Shown here one piece after another: positions 8,090-15,950 of a DNA stretch of 22,437 bases (its first letter is position 1; each line of letters starts with the position of its first letter). The stretch is from contig NZ_QSEK01000038.1 of the NCBI RefSeq assembly GCF_003464165.1, forward strand, positions 1 through 22,437, in the 5' to 3' direction. The DNA comes from Eubacterium sp. AM49-13BH. Lineage in GTDB: Bacteria; Bacillota; Clostridia; Lachnospirales; Lachnospiraceae. The position numbers were made by a program, and so were the translations under genes. Under the pieces are notes generated by a model. That model was given only the letters and a program-made list of their open reading frames with translations. It ran no database searches and was not told the DNA's origin.

Positions 8090-8376
8090 GTATAATCATA
8101 TTCTATCTTCTTTTTGATTACTGTATTGTCAAATACAGAAAATCTGACCTTTCAGAGTTTATCCAAGTAAGTCACTGTTACCGCTCTTATTGACCGTTTC
8201 ACAAGATGATATGCTCTCTCGCATGATAATTTTAAAATCAACTTATAAAATTTGAGCTTCTAACTCAATCAATAATGTGTGCCCTCGTCACACTCGGCAA
8301 CCGACCCGCCCGTCCGCAAGGCTTAACATGTAAACATGTGGTCTGTATTTGCGATATCTTTTTATATCCAAAATAC
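8090..8376 (-). ncRNA. Structured leader or small RNA upstream of speA (unidentified)
   Basis: This non-coding stretch (all of 8036-8419 lacks a gene) would be transcribed from the promoter at 8411-8383. A GC-rich block at 8282-8325 stands out in AT-rich surroundings. Successive local hairpins can be drawn on the minus strand: GATAT/ATATC inside GTATTT/AAATAC, ACATG/CATGT (8339-8326), CGG/CCG, GTGTG/CACAC, TTGAG/CTCAA, ATGC/GCAT and CTGTATT/AATACAG with a tetraloop. No known riboswitch signature could be matched by eye (not SAM-I, T-box or cyclic-di-GMP). It may be a cis-regulatory leader or a free-standing RNA such as a raiA-type motif; this is unresolved. Confidence 0.5.
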
Positions 8377-8382
8377 TTTTAA

Positions 8383-8411
8383 AATATAATATAACTGTCT
8401 GCTGGTGTCAA
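8383..8411 (-). promoter_or_regulatory. Sigma-A type promoter of the polyamine operon
   Basis: On the minus strand, TTGACA (8411-8406), a 17-base spacer and TATATT (8388-8383) form a near-consensus promoter. It starts only eight bases after the niaR stop. The predicted transcription start is near 8376, giving a leader of about 340 bases before speA. Confidence 0.7.
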
Positions 8412-8419
8412 TATATATT

Positions 8420-8965
8420 TTAATTTTTATGCCAGAAATCCACTGGCTCATACTCCTGCAATTTTGCAAGGAATCCCAGTTTTCCAAGCTCCTCCTGAAT
8501 TAAATCCAGCGTCTGTTCATCATCTGCAACAATTGTATGATAATGATATCCTGATGTTACATTTTTCAAAAGGCTGCTTTTCCCGCTTGCTATCTCTTCA
8601 AGATAATTCTTTATATCCCTGCGGGAATGTATATTCATCTCCGCTCTTATAACACCATATACCTTGTGATATACGAAAACATCTCTTATCCAGCCACCCA
8701 TGTCAACTATTGCTCCAAGCTCTGCTTCCACCTCGTCATCTTCATGTTTAACCTTAAGTATACGGCTGTACTCCTGCTTATCATTAAGCACATAGCCTCT
8801 GTTAGTTGAGAAAACATCTATATTCTTCGCGCGGATAAGTGCTATATCCTGCACTATAACCTGCCTGCTTACATCTAATATCTGTGCAAGCTGTGTACCC
8901 GGCACAGGACTTGACGAATGTTTTAATATATCTACTATCTGATTTCTTCTCTCTTCTCCATTCAT
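8420..8965 (-). CDS. niaR: Niacin-responsive transcriptional repressor NiaR (HTH + 3H domain)
   Basis: About 181 residues from the chosen start. An N-terminal winged HTH (RRNQIVDILKHSSSPV, then LDVSRQVIVQDIALIRAKN) is followed by a 3H domain. Its name-giving histidines are seen in VYHKVYG, NIHSRRD and GYHYHTI. The sequence resembles Bacillus YrxA/NiaR, which represses NAD synthesis and niacin uptake genes when nicotinic acid is present. The start at 8965 (MNGEERR) has GGGGAG at eight bases; an upstream in-frame ATG at 8986 is less well placed. It is the last gene of nadA-nadB-nadC-niaR, 32 bases after nadC, so the repressor would be made with its targets and autoregulate. No terminator is visible after it. 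Confidence 0.88.
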   Translation of the reverse strand: MNGEERRNQIVDILKHSSSPVPGTQLAQILDVSRQVIVQDIALIRAKNIDVFSTNRGYVLNDKQEYSRILKVKHEDDEVEAELGAIVDMGGWIRDVFVYHKVYGVIRAEMNIHSRRDIKNYLEEIASGKSSLLKNVTSGYHYHTIVADDEQTLDLIQEELGKLGFLAKLQEYEPVDFWHKN

Positions 8966-8997
8966 TGCTACAACTCCCCATTTCACCCCAACAATGA

Positions 8998-9858
8998 TTA
9001 CTCCTGTACAGGATGAAGATTTTTTAATGAAATGTCCATAATTGGCGCAGAATGTGTAAGTGCACCACTTGATACAAAGTCTACACCAAGGTCAGTGATT
9101 TTTGCAATGTTTTCTTTAGTTACATTTCCAGAAACTTCAACTAAAGCTTTTCCTCCAATTATATTCATAGCCTCACGCATATTCTCATGACTCATATTAT
9201 CAAGCATAATAATATCTGCACCTGCCTCAACAGCTTCACGCACCATTGAAAGGTTCTCAACTTCAACTTCTATCTTTCTTACAAATGGTGCATATTCCTT
9301 CGCCATTGTAACTGCCTGCTTAACTCCGCCTGCAGCACCTATATGGTTATCCTTGAGGAGTACTCCGTCTGTAAGATTATATCTGTGGTTATTACCACCT
9401 CCGATTCTGACAGCATACTTCTCAAATATACGGTTATTAGGTGATGTCTTTCTTGTATCAAGAAGTTTTGTCTTAGTTCCTGCAAGCAGCTTCGCAACAC
9501 CATTAGTATATGTCGCAATTCCACTCATTCTCTGGAGATAATTAAGTGCTGTTCTTTCTCCACACAGAAGAACTCTTATATCTCCTCTTACAACTGCCAT
9601 CTTCTGACCTTTCTTAACCTCATCCCCGTCTTTTGCAAAAAATGTAATCTCTACATCTTCATCAAGCAGTTCAAATGTTCTTGCAAATACCTGCAAGCCA
9701 CATATTATTCCGTCCTGCTTGCATATAAGCTCGACTTCTCCAAGTTTTGGTTCTGGCATAACACTGTTAGTTGACACATCCTCACTTGTAATATCTTCTT
9801 TAAGTGCTCCAAGAATGAGCGGATCCACATTTAACTTTAAAGTAACTTTATCAAACAT
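8998..9858 (-). CDS. nadC: Nicotinate-nucleotide pyrophosphorylase (quinolinate phosphoribosyltransferase)
   Basis: A 286-residue enzyme that joins quinolinate and PRPP to give nicotinate mononucleotide, third step of de novo NAD synthesis. Signature blocks are GERTALNYLQRMSGIAT, the PRPP/quinolinate-binding DTRKT, then RIFEKYAVRIGGGNNHR and LLKDNHI, then EVEVEN, MLDNMS and EVSGN of the barrel. The usual T-P-G-L-R after DTRKT reads SPNNR, a mild variant. The length is normal. GGAGAAATGAT leads the ATG, 22 bases after the nadB stop. It sits between nadB and niaR in one operon. Confidence 0.96.
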   Translation of the reverse strand: MFDKVTLKLNVDPLILGALKEDITSEDVSTNSVMPEPKLGEVELICKQDGIICGLQVFARTFELLDEDVEITFFAKDGDEVKKGQKMAVVRGDIRVLLCGERTALNYLQRMSGIATYTNGVAKLLAGTKTKLLDTRKTSPNNRIFEKYAVRIGGGNNHRYNLTDGVLLKDNHIGAAGGVKQAVTMAKEYAPFVRKIEVEVENLSMVREAVEAGADIIMLDNMSHENMREAMNIIGGKALVEVSGNVTKENIAKITDLGVDFVSSGALTHSAPIMDISLKNLHPVQE

Positions 9859-9880
9859 ATCATTTCTCCATTTCTATATA

Positions 9881-11218
9881 TTATGCGTAATTCTTCTTCT
9901 GGCTTTCTTCATAGGCTTTATCTGCCTCTTCAATCTTTTTATTGACTAATTCTGCATATTCTCCGTCAATTTTCGACTCATCTGCATATTTTTCTGCATC
10001 AAATGTATCAAAATATGTAATCTCATCCTGTGTCGGTTTTACAACTGCATTTTCAGTAATATCAAGTGCTGCCCTCTTTGCAAACACAAGACTTTCAAGA
10101 AGTGAGTTGCTTGCAAGCCTGTTTCTTCCATGAACTCCGTTGCATGCTGTCTCGCCTATTGCATACAGGTTATCCATTGTTGTTCTGCTCTCATGGTCTA
10201 CCTTAATTCCTCCCATGAAATAGTGCTGTGCAGGAACAACCGGAATACACTCTTTTGACGGGTCATATCCCTTATCAATACAATACTGCACTATATTAGG
10301 AAAATGTATTTTTAATTCTTCTTCAGGTATTGTCCTTAAATCTTCCCATACAAAGTCTGTATTGTCCTTTGCCATCTGTTTTCTAATCTCTTCTGTAAGC
10401 AGGTCTCTTGGAAGCAGCTCATTAACAAATCTCTTTCCATTCTTATCATAAAGCTTTGCGCCTTCGCCTCTTACTGATTCAGATATAAGAAAGCTCCTGT
10501 CTTCCTCTTTGTCAGAATAAAATGTTGTCGGATGAATCTGGACATAATTAATATCTTTTAATTCTACTCCATGCTTTATAGCAATTGCAATTGCATCTCC
10601 TGTAAGATGTCTGAAATTAGTTGAATGTCTGTATAAACCACCAATTCCACCTGTAGCAAGTACAACATCTGAAGCTTCTACCTTAATAAGCTCTCCATTG
10701 CCAGTCCTTATAACCGCACCAAGACATCTGTTATCTCTGCTTATTATATCAAGCAGTCTTGTGTATTCCATAATTGTCACATTTGGAAGAGTTCTCACCT
10801 TCTCTAACAGATGGCTTGTTATCTCTTTACCTGTGATATCTTCATGGAATATTATCCTGTTAGATGAATGAGCTCCTTCTCTTGTGTATGCAAGACTTCC
10901 GTCAGCCTCTCTTGCAAATCTTGCTCCACAATCGACAAGATCTTTTACTACATCTGCTGATGAACGGATCATTATTTCAACAGATTTCTTATCATTTTCA
11001 TAATGGCCGGCTTTCATTGTATCTTCAAAATAACTGTCGTAATCTTCTTCGCATTTTAACATACACATACCGCCCTGTGCCAGAAATGAATCACTGCTCT
11101 CACAATCAGACTTTGTTATCATAAGAATCTTCTTATCGGCAGGCAGATTCATTGCCATATACAGACCAGAACAGCCACATCCGGCTATCAGCACATCTGT
11201 TTTAATTGTATTATTCAT
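9881..11218 (-). CDS. nadB: L-aspartate oxidase
   Basis: An FAD flavoprotein oxidising L-aspartate to iminoaspartate, first step of de novo NAD synthesis. About 445 residues from the start at 11218 (MNNTIKTDVL), which has GGAGG six bases upstream; an ATG eight codons further up lacks a good site. The FAD-binding GCGCSGLYMAMNL is at the N-terminus, GGMCM near 45, then REGAHSSNRI, ATGGIGGLYRHSTN, QIHPTTF and NRLASNSLLESLVF, as in the succinate dehydrogenase/NadB flavoprotein family. The C-terminal domain is shorter than in E. coli NadB, common in Clostridia. It starts 35 bases after nadA and ends 22 bases before nadC. Confidence 0.95.
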   Translation of the reverse strand: MNNTIKTDVLIAGCGCSGLYMAMNLPADKKILMITKSDCESSDSFLAQGGMCMLKCEEDYDSYFEDTMKAGHYENDKKSVEIMIRSSADVVKDLVDCGARFAREADGSLAYTREGAHSSNRIIFHEDITGKEITSHLLEKVRTLPNVTIMEYTRLLDIISRDNRCLGAVIRTGNGELIKVEASDVVLATGGIGGLYRHSTNFRHLTGDAIAIAIKHGVELKDINYVQIHPTTFYSDKEEDRSFLISESVRGEGAKLYDKNGKRFVNELLPRDLLTEEIRKQMAKDNTDFVWEDLRTIPEEELKIHFPNIVQYCIDKGYDPSKECIPVVPAQHYFMGGIKVDHESRTTMDNLYAIGETACNGVHGRNRLASNSLLESLVFAKRAALDITENAVVKPTQDEITYFDTFDAEKYADESKIDGEYAELVNKKIEEADKAYEESQKKNYA

Positions 11219-11253
11219 AGAATACCTCCATTCTTTCTGCACATACTACAATC

Positions 11254-12159
11254 TTACTTTGCAAGCTCAAGCATTCTTGTAAGCGGCTTCATTGCTTTCT
11301 TTGCAACTTCTTCATCTACAAACACTTCATTATTTTCCTGTTCAAGAACATCAAGCACCTTATCTAAGGTTACCATCTTCATGTTGACACATACCTGGTC
11401 AGGCTTTAATGTATACAGCTTCTTGCCAGGTGCCTTTTTTCTTATCTCACCAAATACACCATCAACTGTTGCAATTATGAATTCCTCACAGTCTGTATCT
11501 ACAACATAATCAATAATTCCTGATGTACTGCCTATGTAATCAGCATATTTTAGCACTTCCTCTGTACATTCAGGGTGTGCTGCAAGCTTTGCCTGTGGAT
11601 ATTTCTTCTTTGTTTCAACGACCATATCCTCTGTTATCGCAACATGTCTTGGACAGAAGCCTTTATTAAGAATCACATTTTTCTCTGGAACCTGCTTTGC
11701 AACGAATCTTCCAAGATTCTGATCAGGAATAAAGAAAATATTTTTATTAGGAAGGTTCTTTACTATCTTTACTGCATTTGATGATGTCACACAGACGTCT
11801 GAATAAGTCTTTAACTCTGCTGTTGAATTGATGTAACAGACAACTGCAAGGTCATCATACTGTTCACGCATCTTAAGAATTTCTTCCTTAGTTGCCATAT
11901 GTGCCATTGGACAATCAGCACCTGGCTCTGGCATAAGCACCTTCTTTTCCGGATTAAGAATCTTGGCACTCTCACCCATGAACTCAACACCCGCAAATAC
12001 TATAATATCCTGATCCACCTTAGTAGCTACCTTGCTAAGATAGAATGAATCCCCAACATAATCAGCAACTTCCTGTACATCTTCATCTACATAATAATGT
12101 GCAAGAATAACTGCGTTCTTCTCTTTTTTCAACTTTAAAATATCACTTGTAACTGACAT
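11254..12159 (-). CDS. nadA: Quinolinate synthase
   Basis: A 301-residue [4Fe-4S] enzyme condensing iminoaspartate and dihydroxyacetone phosphate to quinolinate. The three cluster cysteines expected for the family are C83 (PGADCPMA), C169 (GFCPRH) and C257 (PDQVCVNM). Spacing is close to the Thermotoga enzyme as I recall it. Other motifs are LAHYYVDEDVQEVADYVGDS near the N-terminus, FAGVEFMGESAKIL, YINSTAE and STSGIIDYV. The first gene of the NAD operon, it has GGAGAAGCAAT before the ATG. It sits about 55 bases downstream of a good promoter carrying repeated TTTACAT motifs. Confidence 0.96.
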   Translation of the reverse strand: MSVTSDILKLKKEKNAVILAHYYVDEDVQEVADYVGDSFYLSKVATKVDQDIIVFAGVEFMGESAKILNPEKKVLMPEPGADCPMAHMATKEEILKMREQYDDLAVVCYINSTAELKTYSDVCVTSSNAVKIVKNLPNKNIFFIPDQNLGRFVAKQVPEKNVILNKGFCPRHVAITEDMVVETKKKYPQAKLAAHPECTEEVLKYADYIGSTSGIIDYVVDTDCEEFIIATVDGVFGEIRKKAPGKKLYTLKPDQVCVNMKMVTLDKVLDVLEQENNEVFVDEEVAKKAMKPLTRMLELAK

Positions 12160-12181
12160 ATTGCTTCTCCAATCGTTATGG

Positions 12182-12286
12182 TTTACATATGCTTGACTTG
12201 CGTTTTACATACATTGTGCTAGAGTATACCACGAATGTTTACATGTGACAAGACAGTTGTAAAATTTTCTGTACAGTTAATGTAAA
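12182..12286. promoter_or_regulatory. Cluster of TTTACAT motifs at the nad promoter (candidate NiaR operator)
   Basis: TTTACAT occurs on the plus strand at 12182-12188, 12204-12210 and 12238-12244, and inverted (ATGTAAA) at 12280-12286. The 12238 copy lies between the -35 and -10 boxes, where a bound repressor would block polymerase. NiaR encoded in the same operon is the natural candidate. The motif is seen; the link to NiaR is inferred. Confidence 0.45.
12223..12251 (-). promoter_or_regulatory. Sigma-A type promoter of nadA-nadB-nadC-niaR
   Basis: On the minus strand, TTGTCA (12251-12246), a 17-base spacer and TATACT (12228-12223) match the housekeeping consensus at most positions. The start point would be near 12216, leaving about 55 bases of leader before nadA. 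Confidence 0.7.
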
Positions 12287-12319
12287 AGCCATTCCTGATG
12301 CAATATTTAGATTAAATGC

Positions 12320-12370
12320 AAAAAGCCCCGGGGAAATCATTTCTTAATTGATTTCTCCGGGGACTTTTTC
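12320..12370. terminator. Bidirectional-looking terminator after the metal-efflux operon
   Basis: A long near-perfect hairpin has arms at about 12320-12338 and 12349-12370. The stem contains CCCCGGGG-type pairing and runs of A and T at its ends. It follows the arsR stop (12416) on the minus strand and insulates the metal operon from the nad promoter. Confidence 0.85.
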
Positions 12371-12415
12371 CTAATCCATTACCTATTCATTATGAATTTT
12401 CAATCATATCAAAAC

Positions 12416-12775
12416 TTATAAATCTTCCTCAATATGTTCTCTTCCCTGTGCGATTATGCTTCTTACATGATCGTCTGCCAGTGAATAGAATATTGATTTA
12501 CCTTCTCTTCTGTTCTTAACCAACTTGTTCTGTTTCAATATTCTTAGCTGATGAGATATTGCAGACTGTGTCATATTGAGAGCCTGTGCCAAATCACATA
12601 CGCACACTTCTGCCTCAAATAATACATACAGTATTCTAATTCTCGTTGAATCACCGAATACCTTGAACAATTCTGCAAGGTCGTATAATTCATTCTCATC
12701 TGGCATTGTTTCATTAACTATCTTTAATAAGTCCTCATGTATTTCTATTGATTCACAGCATTCACAATCTGCCAT
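12416..12775 (-). CDS. ArsR/SmtB family metal-sensing repressor (CadC-like)
   Basis: A 119-residue winged-helix repressor. The HTH lies in VCVCDLAQALNMTQSAISHQLRIL, followed by the wing NRREGKSIFYSL. Two metal sites known in the family can be read. The alpha3N site has N-terminal C4/C6/C7 with C58/C60 in EVCVCD, the CadC arrangement for Cd, Pb or Zn. The alpha5 site is D101/H103/H114/E117, the exact spacing of the SmtB zinc site. It probably releases the operator at 14989-15016 when metal binds. It is the last gene of the operon, 16 bases after the ATPase, so it is co-transcribed with its target. The exact metal cannot be settled from sequence. Confidence 0.92.
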   Translation of the reverse strand: MADCECCESIEIHEDLLKIVNETMPDENELYDLAELFKVFGDSTRIRILYVLFEAEVCVCDLAQALNMTQSAISHQLRILKQNKLVKNRREGKSIFYSLADDHVRSIIAQGREHIEEDL

Positions 12776-12791
12776 TATATTACCTCTTTCT

Positions 12792-14687
12792 TTATAAGTT
12801 CTTTACGAATAATGCTCTTATTGCGTTGATTACAGCAATAACCATTACACCTACATCTGCAAATATTGCTACCCACATGTTTGCTATACCTATTGCACCA
12901 AGCACCAGACATATAAGCTTTATGCCTATTGCAAAATAAATATTTTCATAAACAATACGTAAGCATTTTCTTGATATCTTAATTGCCTTGGATATCTTTA
13001 ACGGGTCATCGTCCATCAATACTATGTCAGCTGCTTCTATAGCGGCATCACTTCCTAATGCGCCCATTGCTATTCCGATATCTGCTCTTGAAAGTACCGG
13101 TGCATCATTAATACCATCTCCAACAAATGCAAGCTTTTTCTTTGATTTCTTATGTTCTAACAGCTCCTCAACCTTAGAAACCTTATCTGCCGGAAGCAAT
13201 TCACTGTACACAGCATCTATATTTAATTCTTTAGCTACAGCATCTGCTACATTCTTTGCATCACCGGTAAGCATTACTGTCTTACGTACTCCAGCTTTCT
13301 TAAGTTCTTCTATAGCCTGCTTTGCATGAGGCTTTAACAAATCTGATATTAGTATAAGTCCTGCATATGCCCCGTCAACTGCCACATGAACCTGAGTTCC
13401 GGCCTCGTTGCACTCTGCATATTCAAGACCGAGTCTTCTCATAAGCTTTCTGTTACCTGCAGCCACTTCTCTTCCTGATACATTAGCCTTAACACCTTCA
13501 CCACTGATTTCCTCAACATCTGTAACTAATGTCTTGTCAATCTCTTTTCCATAAGCTTTCTGTAAACTCTTGCTTATAGGGTGTGTTGAATAGCTTTCTG
13601 CAAATGCAGCATATTTAATAAGTTCATCTTTGTCAATAGTGTTATTATATACACCACTGACCTCAAATACTCCCTGTGTCATAGTTCCTGTCTTGTCAAA
13701 GACAACAACGTCTGTCTCTGCAAGTGCTTCAAGATAACTTGAACCTTTTACAAGAACACCCTGATTACTTGCTCCACCGATTCCTGCAAAGAAGCTGAGC
13801 GGAATACTTATGACAAGTGCACAAGGACAGCTTATTACTAAAAATGTAAGCGCTCTGTATATCCACATTCCCCACTGAGGAGATACTCCTAAGAATATCA
13901 TGCTTACAAGTGGTGGAATTATAGCAAGTGCCAGCGCACCGTAACAGACTGCAGGTGTATATATCTTTGCAAATTTACTGATAAAGTTCTCTGAACGCGA
14001 TTTCTTGGAACTTGCATTCTCTACAAGGTCAAGTATCTTAGATACTGTGGATTCACCAAATTCCTTAGTTGTGCGTATCTTAAGCACTCCTGACATATTA
14101 ATGCAGCCGCTTATTACTTCATCACCAGCCTTTGCCTGTCTTGGAAGGCTTTCACCTGTAAGTGCGCTTGTATTAAGTGTTGTATTACCTTCTTCAATAA
14201 TACCATCAATAGGAACTTTCTCTCCCGGCTGGACAACAATAACTGTACCAACCTCTACTTCATCAGGATCTACCTGCTCAAGCTTTCCATCAACTTCAAT
14301 ATTGGCATAATCAGGTCTGATATCCATAAGCTCACTTATGTTCTTACGGCTCTTTCCAACTGCAATATTCTGGAACAGCTCACCAATCTGATAAAAGAGC
14401 ATAACCGCAATTGCTTCTGTAAAATCACCATCATCTACAAGTGCAATTATAATTGCGCCTACAGTTGCAACTGCCATAAGGAAATTCTCATCAAATACCT
14501 GTCTGTTAAGAATTCCCTTAATTGCTTTCCTTAAAATATCATATCCAATAACAAGATAAGGAACCATGTACATTATAAAAAGAACAACCGTAGGAATATC
14601 AACAAATGTGCTTATCACCTTAAAAGCAATCATAAGGACTGCTGCGATAATGATTCTTGTAAGCATCTTTTTCTGCTTTTTATTCAT
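12792..14687 (-). CDS. P1B-type heavy-metal (Zn/Cd/Pb) transporting ATPase
   Basis: A 631-residue membrane ATPase exporting soft divalent metals. Motifs in order: paired N-terminal membrane segments (10-50), a further pair near 70-105, TGES (177-180), the transmembrane metal site CPC (287-289), phosphorylated D331 in DKTGT, the THPISKSL His-Pro motif, MLTGD and GDGIND. Two membrane helices follow, carrying GIKLI and FADVG. The Lys and Asp there, with CPC, mark the P1B-2 (ZntA/CadA) subgroup. There is no fused N-terminal metal domain; a separate HMA protein is encoded just upstream (gap 41 bases). With the ArsR sensor downstream it forms a complete efflux operon. Zn(II), Cd(II) or Pb(II) are all possible. 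Confidence 0.95.
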   Translation of the reverse strand: MNKKQKKMLTRIIIAAVLMIAFKVISTFVDIPTVVLFIMYMVPYLVIGYDILRKAIKGILNRQVFDENFLMAVATVGAIIIALVDDGDFTEAIAVMLFYQIGELFQNIAVGKSRKNISELMDIRPDYANIEVDGKLEQVDPDEVEVGTVIVVQPGEKVPIDGIIEEGNTTLNTSALTGESLPRQAKAGDEVISGCINMSGVLKIRTTKEFGESTVSKILDLVENASSKKSRSENFISKFAKIYTPAVCYGALALAIIPPLVSMIFLGVSPQWGMWIYRALTFLVISCPCALVISIPLSFFAGIGGASNQGVLVKGSSYLEALAETDVVVFDKTGTMTQGVFEVSGVYNNTIDKDELIKYAAFAESYSTHPISKSLQKAYGKEIDKTLVTDVEEISGEGVKANVSGREVAAGNRKLMRRLGLEYAECNEAGTQVHVAVDGAYAGLILISDLLKPHAKQAIEELKKAGVRKTVMLTGDAKNVADAVAKELNIDAVYSELLPADKVSKVEELLEHKKSKKKLAFVGDGINDAPVLSRADIGIAMGALGSDAAIEAADIVLMDDDPLKISKAIKISRKCLRIVYENIYFAIGIKLICLVLGAIGIANMWVAIFADVGVMVIAVINAIRALFVKNL

Positions 14688-14728
14688 ATTCTACTCCAAT
14701 CTGCCAGAACAACTCTCACGGCTTTCTA

Positions 14729-14947
14729 TTACAGATATATCTCGCAATCATCTTCTACTTTCTTGCAGTTCTTAAGAACATCCTGCATAACAGCCTTAGG
14801 ATCCTGTCCTTCTTCAAATTCAACAATCATCTTAAGTGCCATAAAATTAACTGTAGCATCCTTAACACCTGCTGTATTCTTAGCTGCATCTTCCATCTTA
14901 TTAGCACAGTTTGCACAATCAACATCAATCTTATAAGTCTTCTTCAT
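14729..14947 (-). CDS. Stand-alone heavy-metal-associated (HMA) domain protein
   Basis: A 72-residue ferredoxin-like HMA domain. The metal loop is DCANC (C11 and C14). The usual G-M-x-C-x-x-C is changed to V-D-C-A-N-C, and an acidic C-terminus (VEDDCEIYL) adds a third cysteine. Such domains carry soft metals to P1B ATPases and are often fused to them; here the domain is free and the ATPase lacks one. AAGGAGAG precedes the ATG. It is the first gene of the operon, under the ArsR-type operator. A chaperone role for the downstream ATPase is inferred from position. Confidence 0.92.
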   Translation of the reverse strand: MKKTYKIDVDCANCANKMEDAAKNTAGVKDATVNFMALKMIVEFEEGQDPKAVMQDVLKNCKKVEDDCEIYL

Positions 14948-14988
14948 AATATTCTCTCCTTAAAAACATTAAATAATCAAAATTCTTT

Positions 14989-15047
14989 CATATGAACATT
15001 CATTCATATGTTCATTTTCATTATAACACCTATAAAACTTCTGTCAA
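14989..15047 (-). promoter_or_regulatory. Promoter and ArsR-type operator of the metal-efflux operon
   Basis: On the minus strand TTGACA (15047-15042), a 16-base spacer and TATAAT (15025-15020) form a strong promoter. Its -35 box lies inside the last codons of the SGNH hydrolase gene. Just downstream, 14989-15016 holds the inverted repeat ATATGAA-6-TTCATAT embedded in TGAACAT/ATGTTCA. This resembles the 12-2-12 operators of SmtB/CadC repressors and covers the start point. Confidence 0.72.
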
Positions 15048-15656
15048 CAAGAATTCACTATATTTTTCCGCAAACATTTTATGTCCTTTCTCATCTAAAT
15101 GCTGTCTGTCAACTTCACTTGGTTCAGCAGCACCAGCGGCATCAAAATAATAAAATCCATTTTCCTTTGCTATTTTTTCATATTCCCATGCAAGCTGCCT
15201 TGAAACATTTTCAGAACTTTCATTAAATTCAGGATCAAAGCCTTCTTCACCTACACCTTTTCCAAGATGAATCGGAGAAACTATAACTATCTTTGCATGT
15301 TCTCCTGCTGTCTTGCTAGCCTTTCTTGCAACCGCCTCCATTCCTTTTGCAATTGTCTTAGCATCAGCATGAAATTCAGTCTTGCAGTCATTCGTACCAA
15401 GCATTATAGCTATAACATCTACCGGCTTATGTGATTCAACAACTACTCCAATAAGATCAATGCCCTTTCTTGCATCTCTTACAGCATCTGGAAATATAGT
15501 TGTTCTTCCGCACAGTCCCTCTTCAATAATATTATATTCATTTCCAAGAAGATTAGCTATTCTGCCTGTCCATCTTACATCATAATCATATCTTCCTGAT
15601 TTATCAGGCTTATATCCATAAGTATTAGAATCCCCAAAAAACAAAATATTTTTCAT
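15030..15656 (-). CDS. SGNH/GDSL-family hydrolase
   Basis: About 208 residues from the start at 15656 (MKNILFFGDSN), which has GGAGG eight bases upstream; an in-frame ATG 11 codons further up has no good site. The four SGNH blocks are visible: nucleophile Ser in FFGDSNTYG, a Gly region (EEGLCGRTT), LGTNDCK, and DRQHLDEKGH with the catalytic Asp and His. There is no signal peptide, so it is likely cytoplasmic. It resembles arylesterase/acyl-hydrolase members; the true ester substrate is unknown. It is monocistronic with its own promoter. Its 3' end overlaps the promoter of the metal operon and no terminator is seen between them. Confidence 0.9.
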   Translation of the reverse strand: MKNILFFGDSNTYGYKPDKSGRYDYDVRWTGRIANLLGNEYNIIEEGLCGRTTIFPDAVRDARKGIDLIGVVVESHKPVDVIAIMLGTNDCKTEFHADAKTIAKGMEAVARKASKTAGEHAKIVIVSPIHLGKGVGEEGFDPEFNESSENVSRQLAWEYEKIAKENGFYYFDAAGAAEPSEVDRQHLDEKGHKMFAEKYSEFLLTEVL

Positions 15657-15716
15657 TGCCACATCCTCCCATGTAATATCTATTATCATTTATTCATACT
15701 TGTTTGGTATGTTTAT

Positions 15717-15745
15717 ATGTTAATGCTTGTAAGAGAATTTGTCAA
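15717..15745 (-). promoter_or_regulatory. Promoter of the SGNH hydrolase gene
   Basis: Minus-strand TTGACA (15745-15740), a 17-base spacer and TAACAT (15722-15717) lie about 55 bases upstream of the chosen ATG at 15656. Confidence 0.6.
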
Positions 15746-15891
15746 CAAAAATTCCATATTAAAACCAGAGTATAATCACTCAATTTTCATGCATGTTGTG
15801 TCAGTCCATATTTCCAAGTGGTGGTCTGTCAGAATACAAGTTTGATTTTTTATGAGTTGTGTGGGAGTTAGGGCTGCTATATACAAAAAAT
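15746..15891. other. Intergenic stretch without a recognised gene
   Basis: Between the hydrolase promoter and the rnhA terminator lie about 145 bases with no supportable reading frame. It is somewhat richer in G and T on the plus strand (for example AAGTGGTGGTCTGTCAG near 15815-15830), with TGTCAG twice. I see no RNA family or mobile-element end in it. Confidence 0.4.
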
Positions 15892-15939
15892 CAGTGCCAA
15901 AAAACACGTTCAAGCGAAGCGCGTTGTTTTTTAGCACTG
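15892..15939 (-). terminator. Intrinsic terminator of the hom-rnhA transcript
   Basis: Arms at 15892-15906 and 15925-15939 pair over 15 bases with one mismatch. On the minus strand they are followed directly by ATTTTTTG. It lies just after the RNase H stop codon. Confidence 0.88.
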
Positions 15940-15950
15940 TAATAGATTCA

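Noticed and set aside
8090..8376. SAM-I, T-box, cyclic-di-GMP riboswitch, 6S, SRP or RNase P RNA
   Set aside because: None of the diagnostic conserved strings of these classes could be found, so the RNA is left unidentified.
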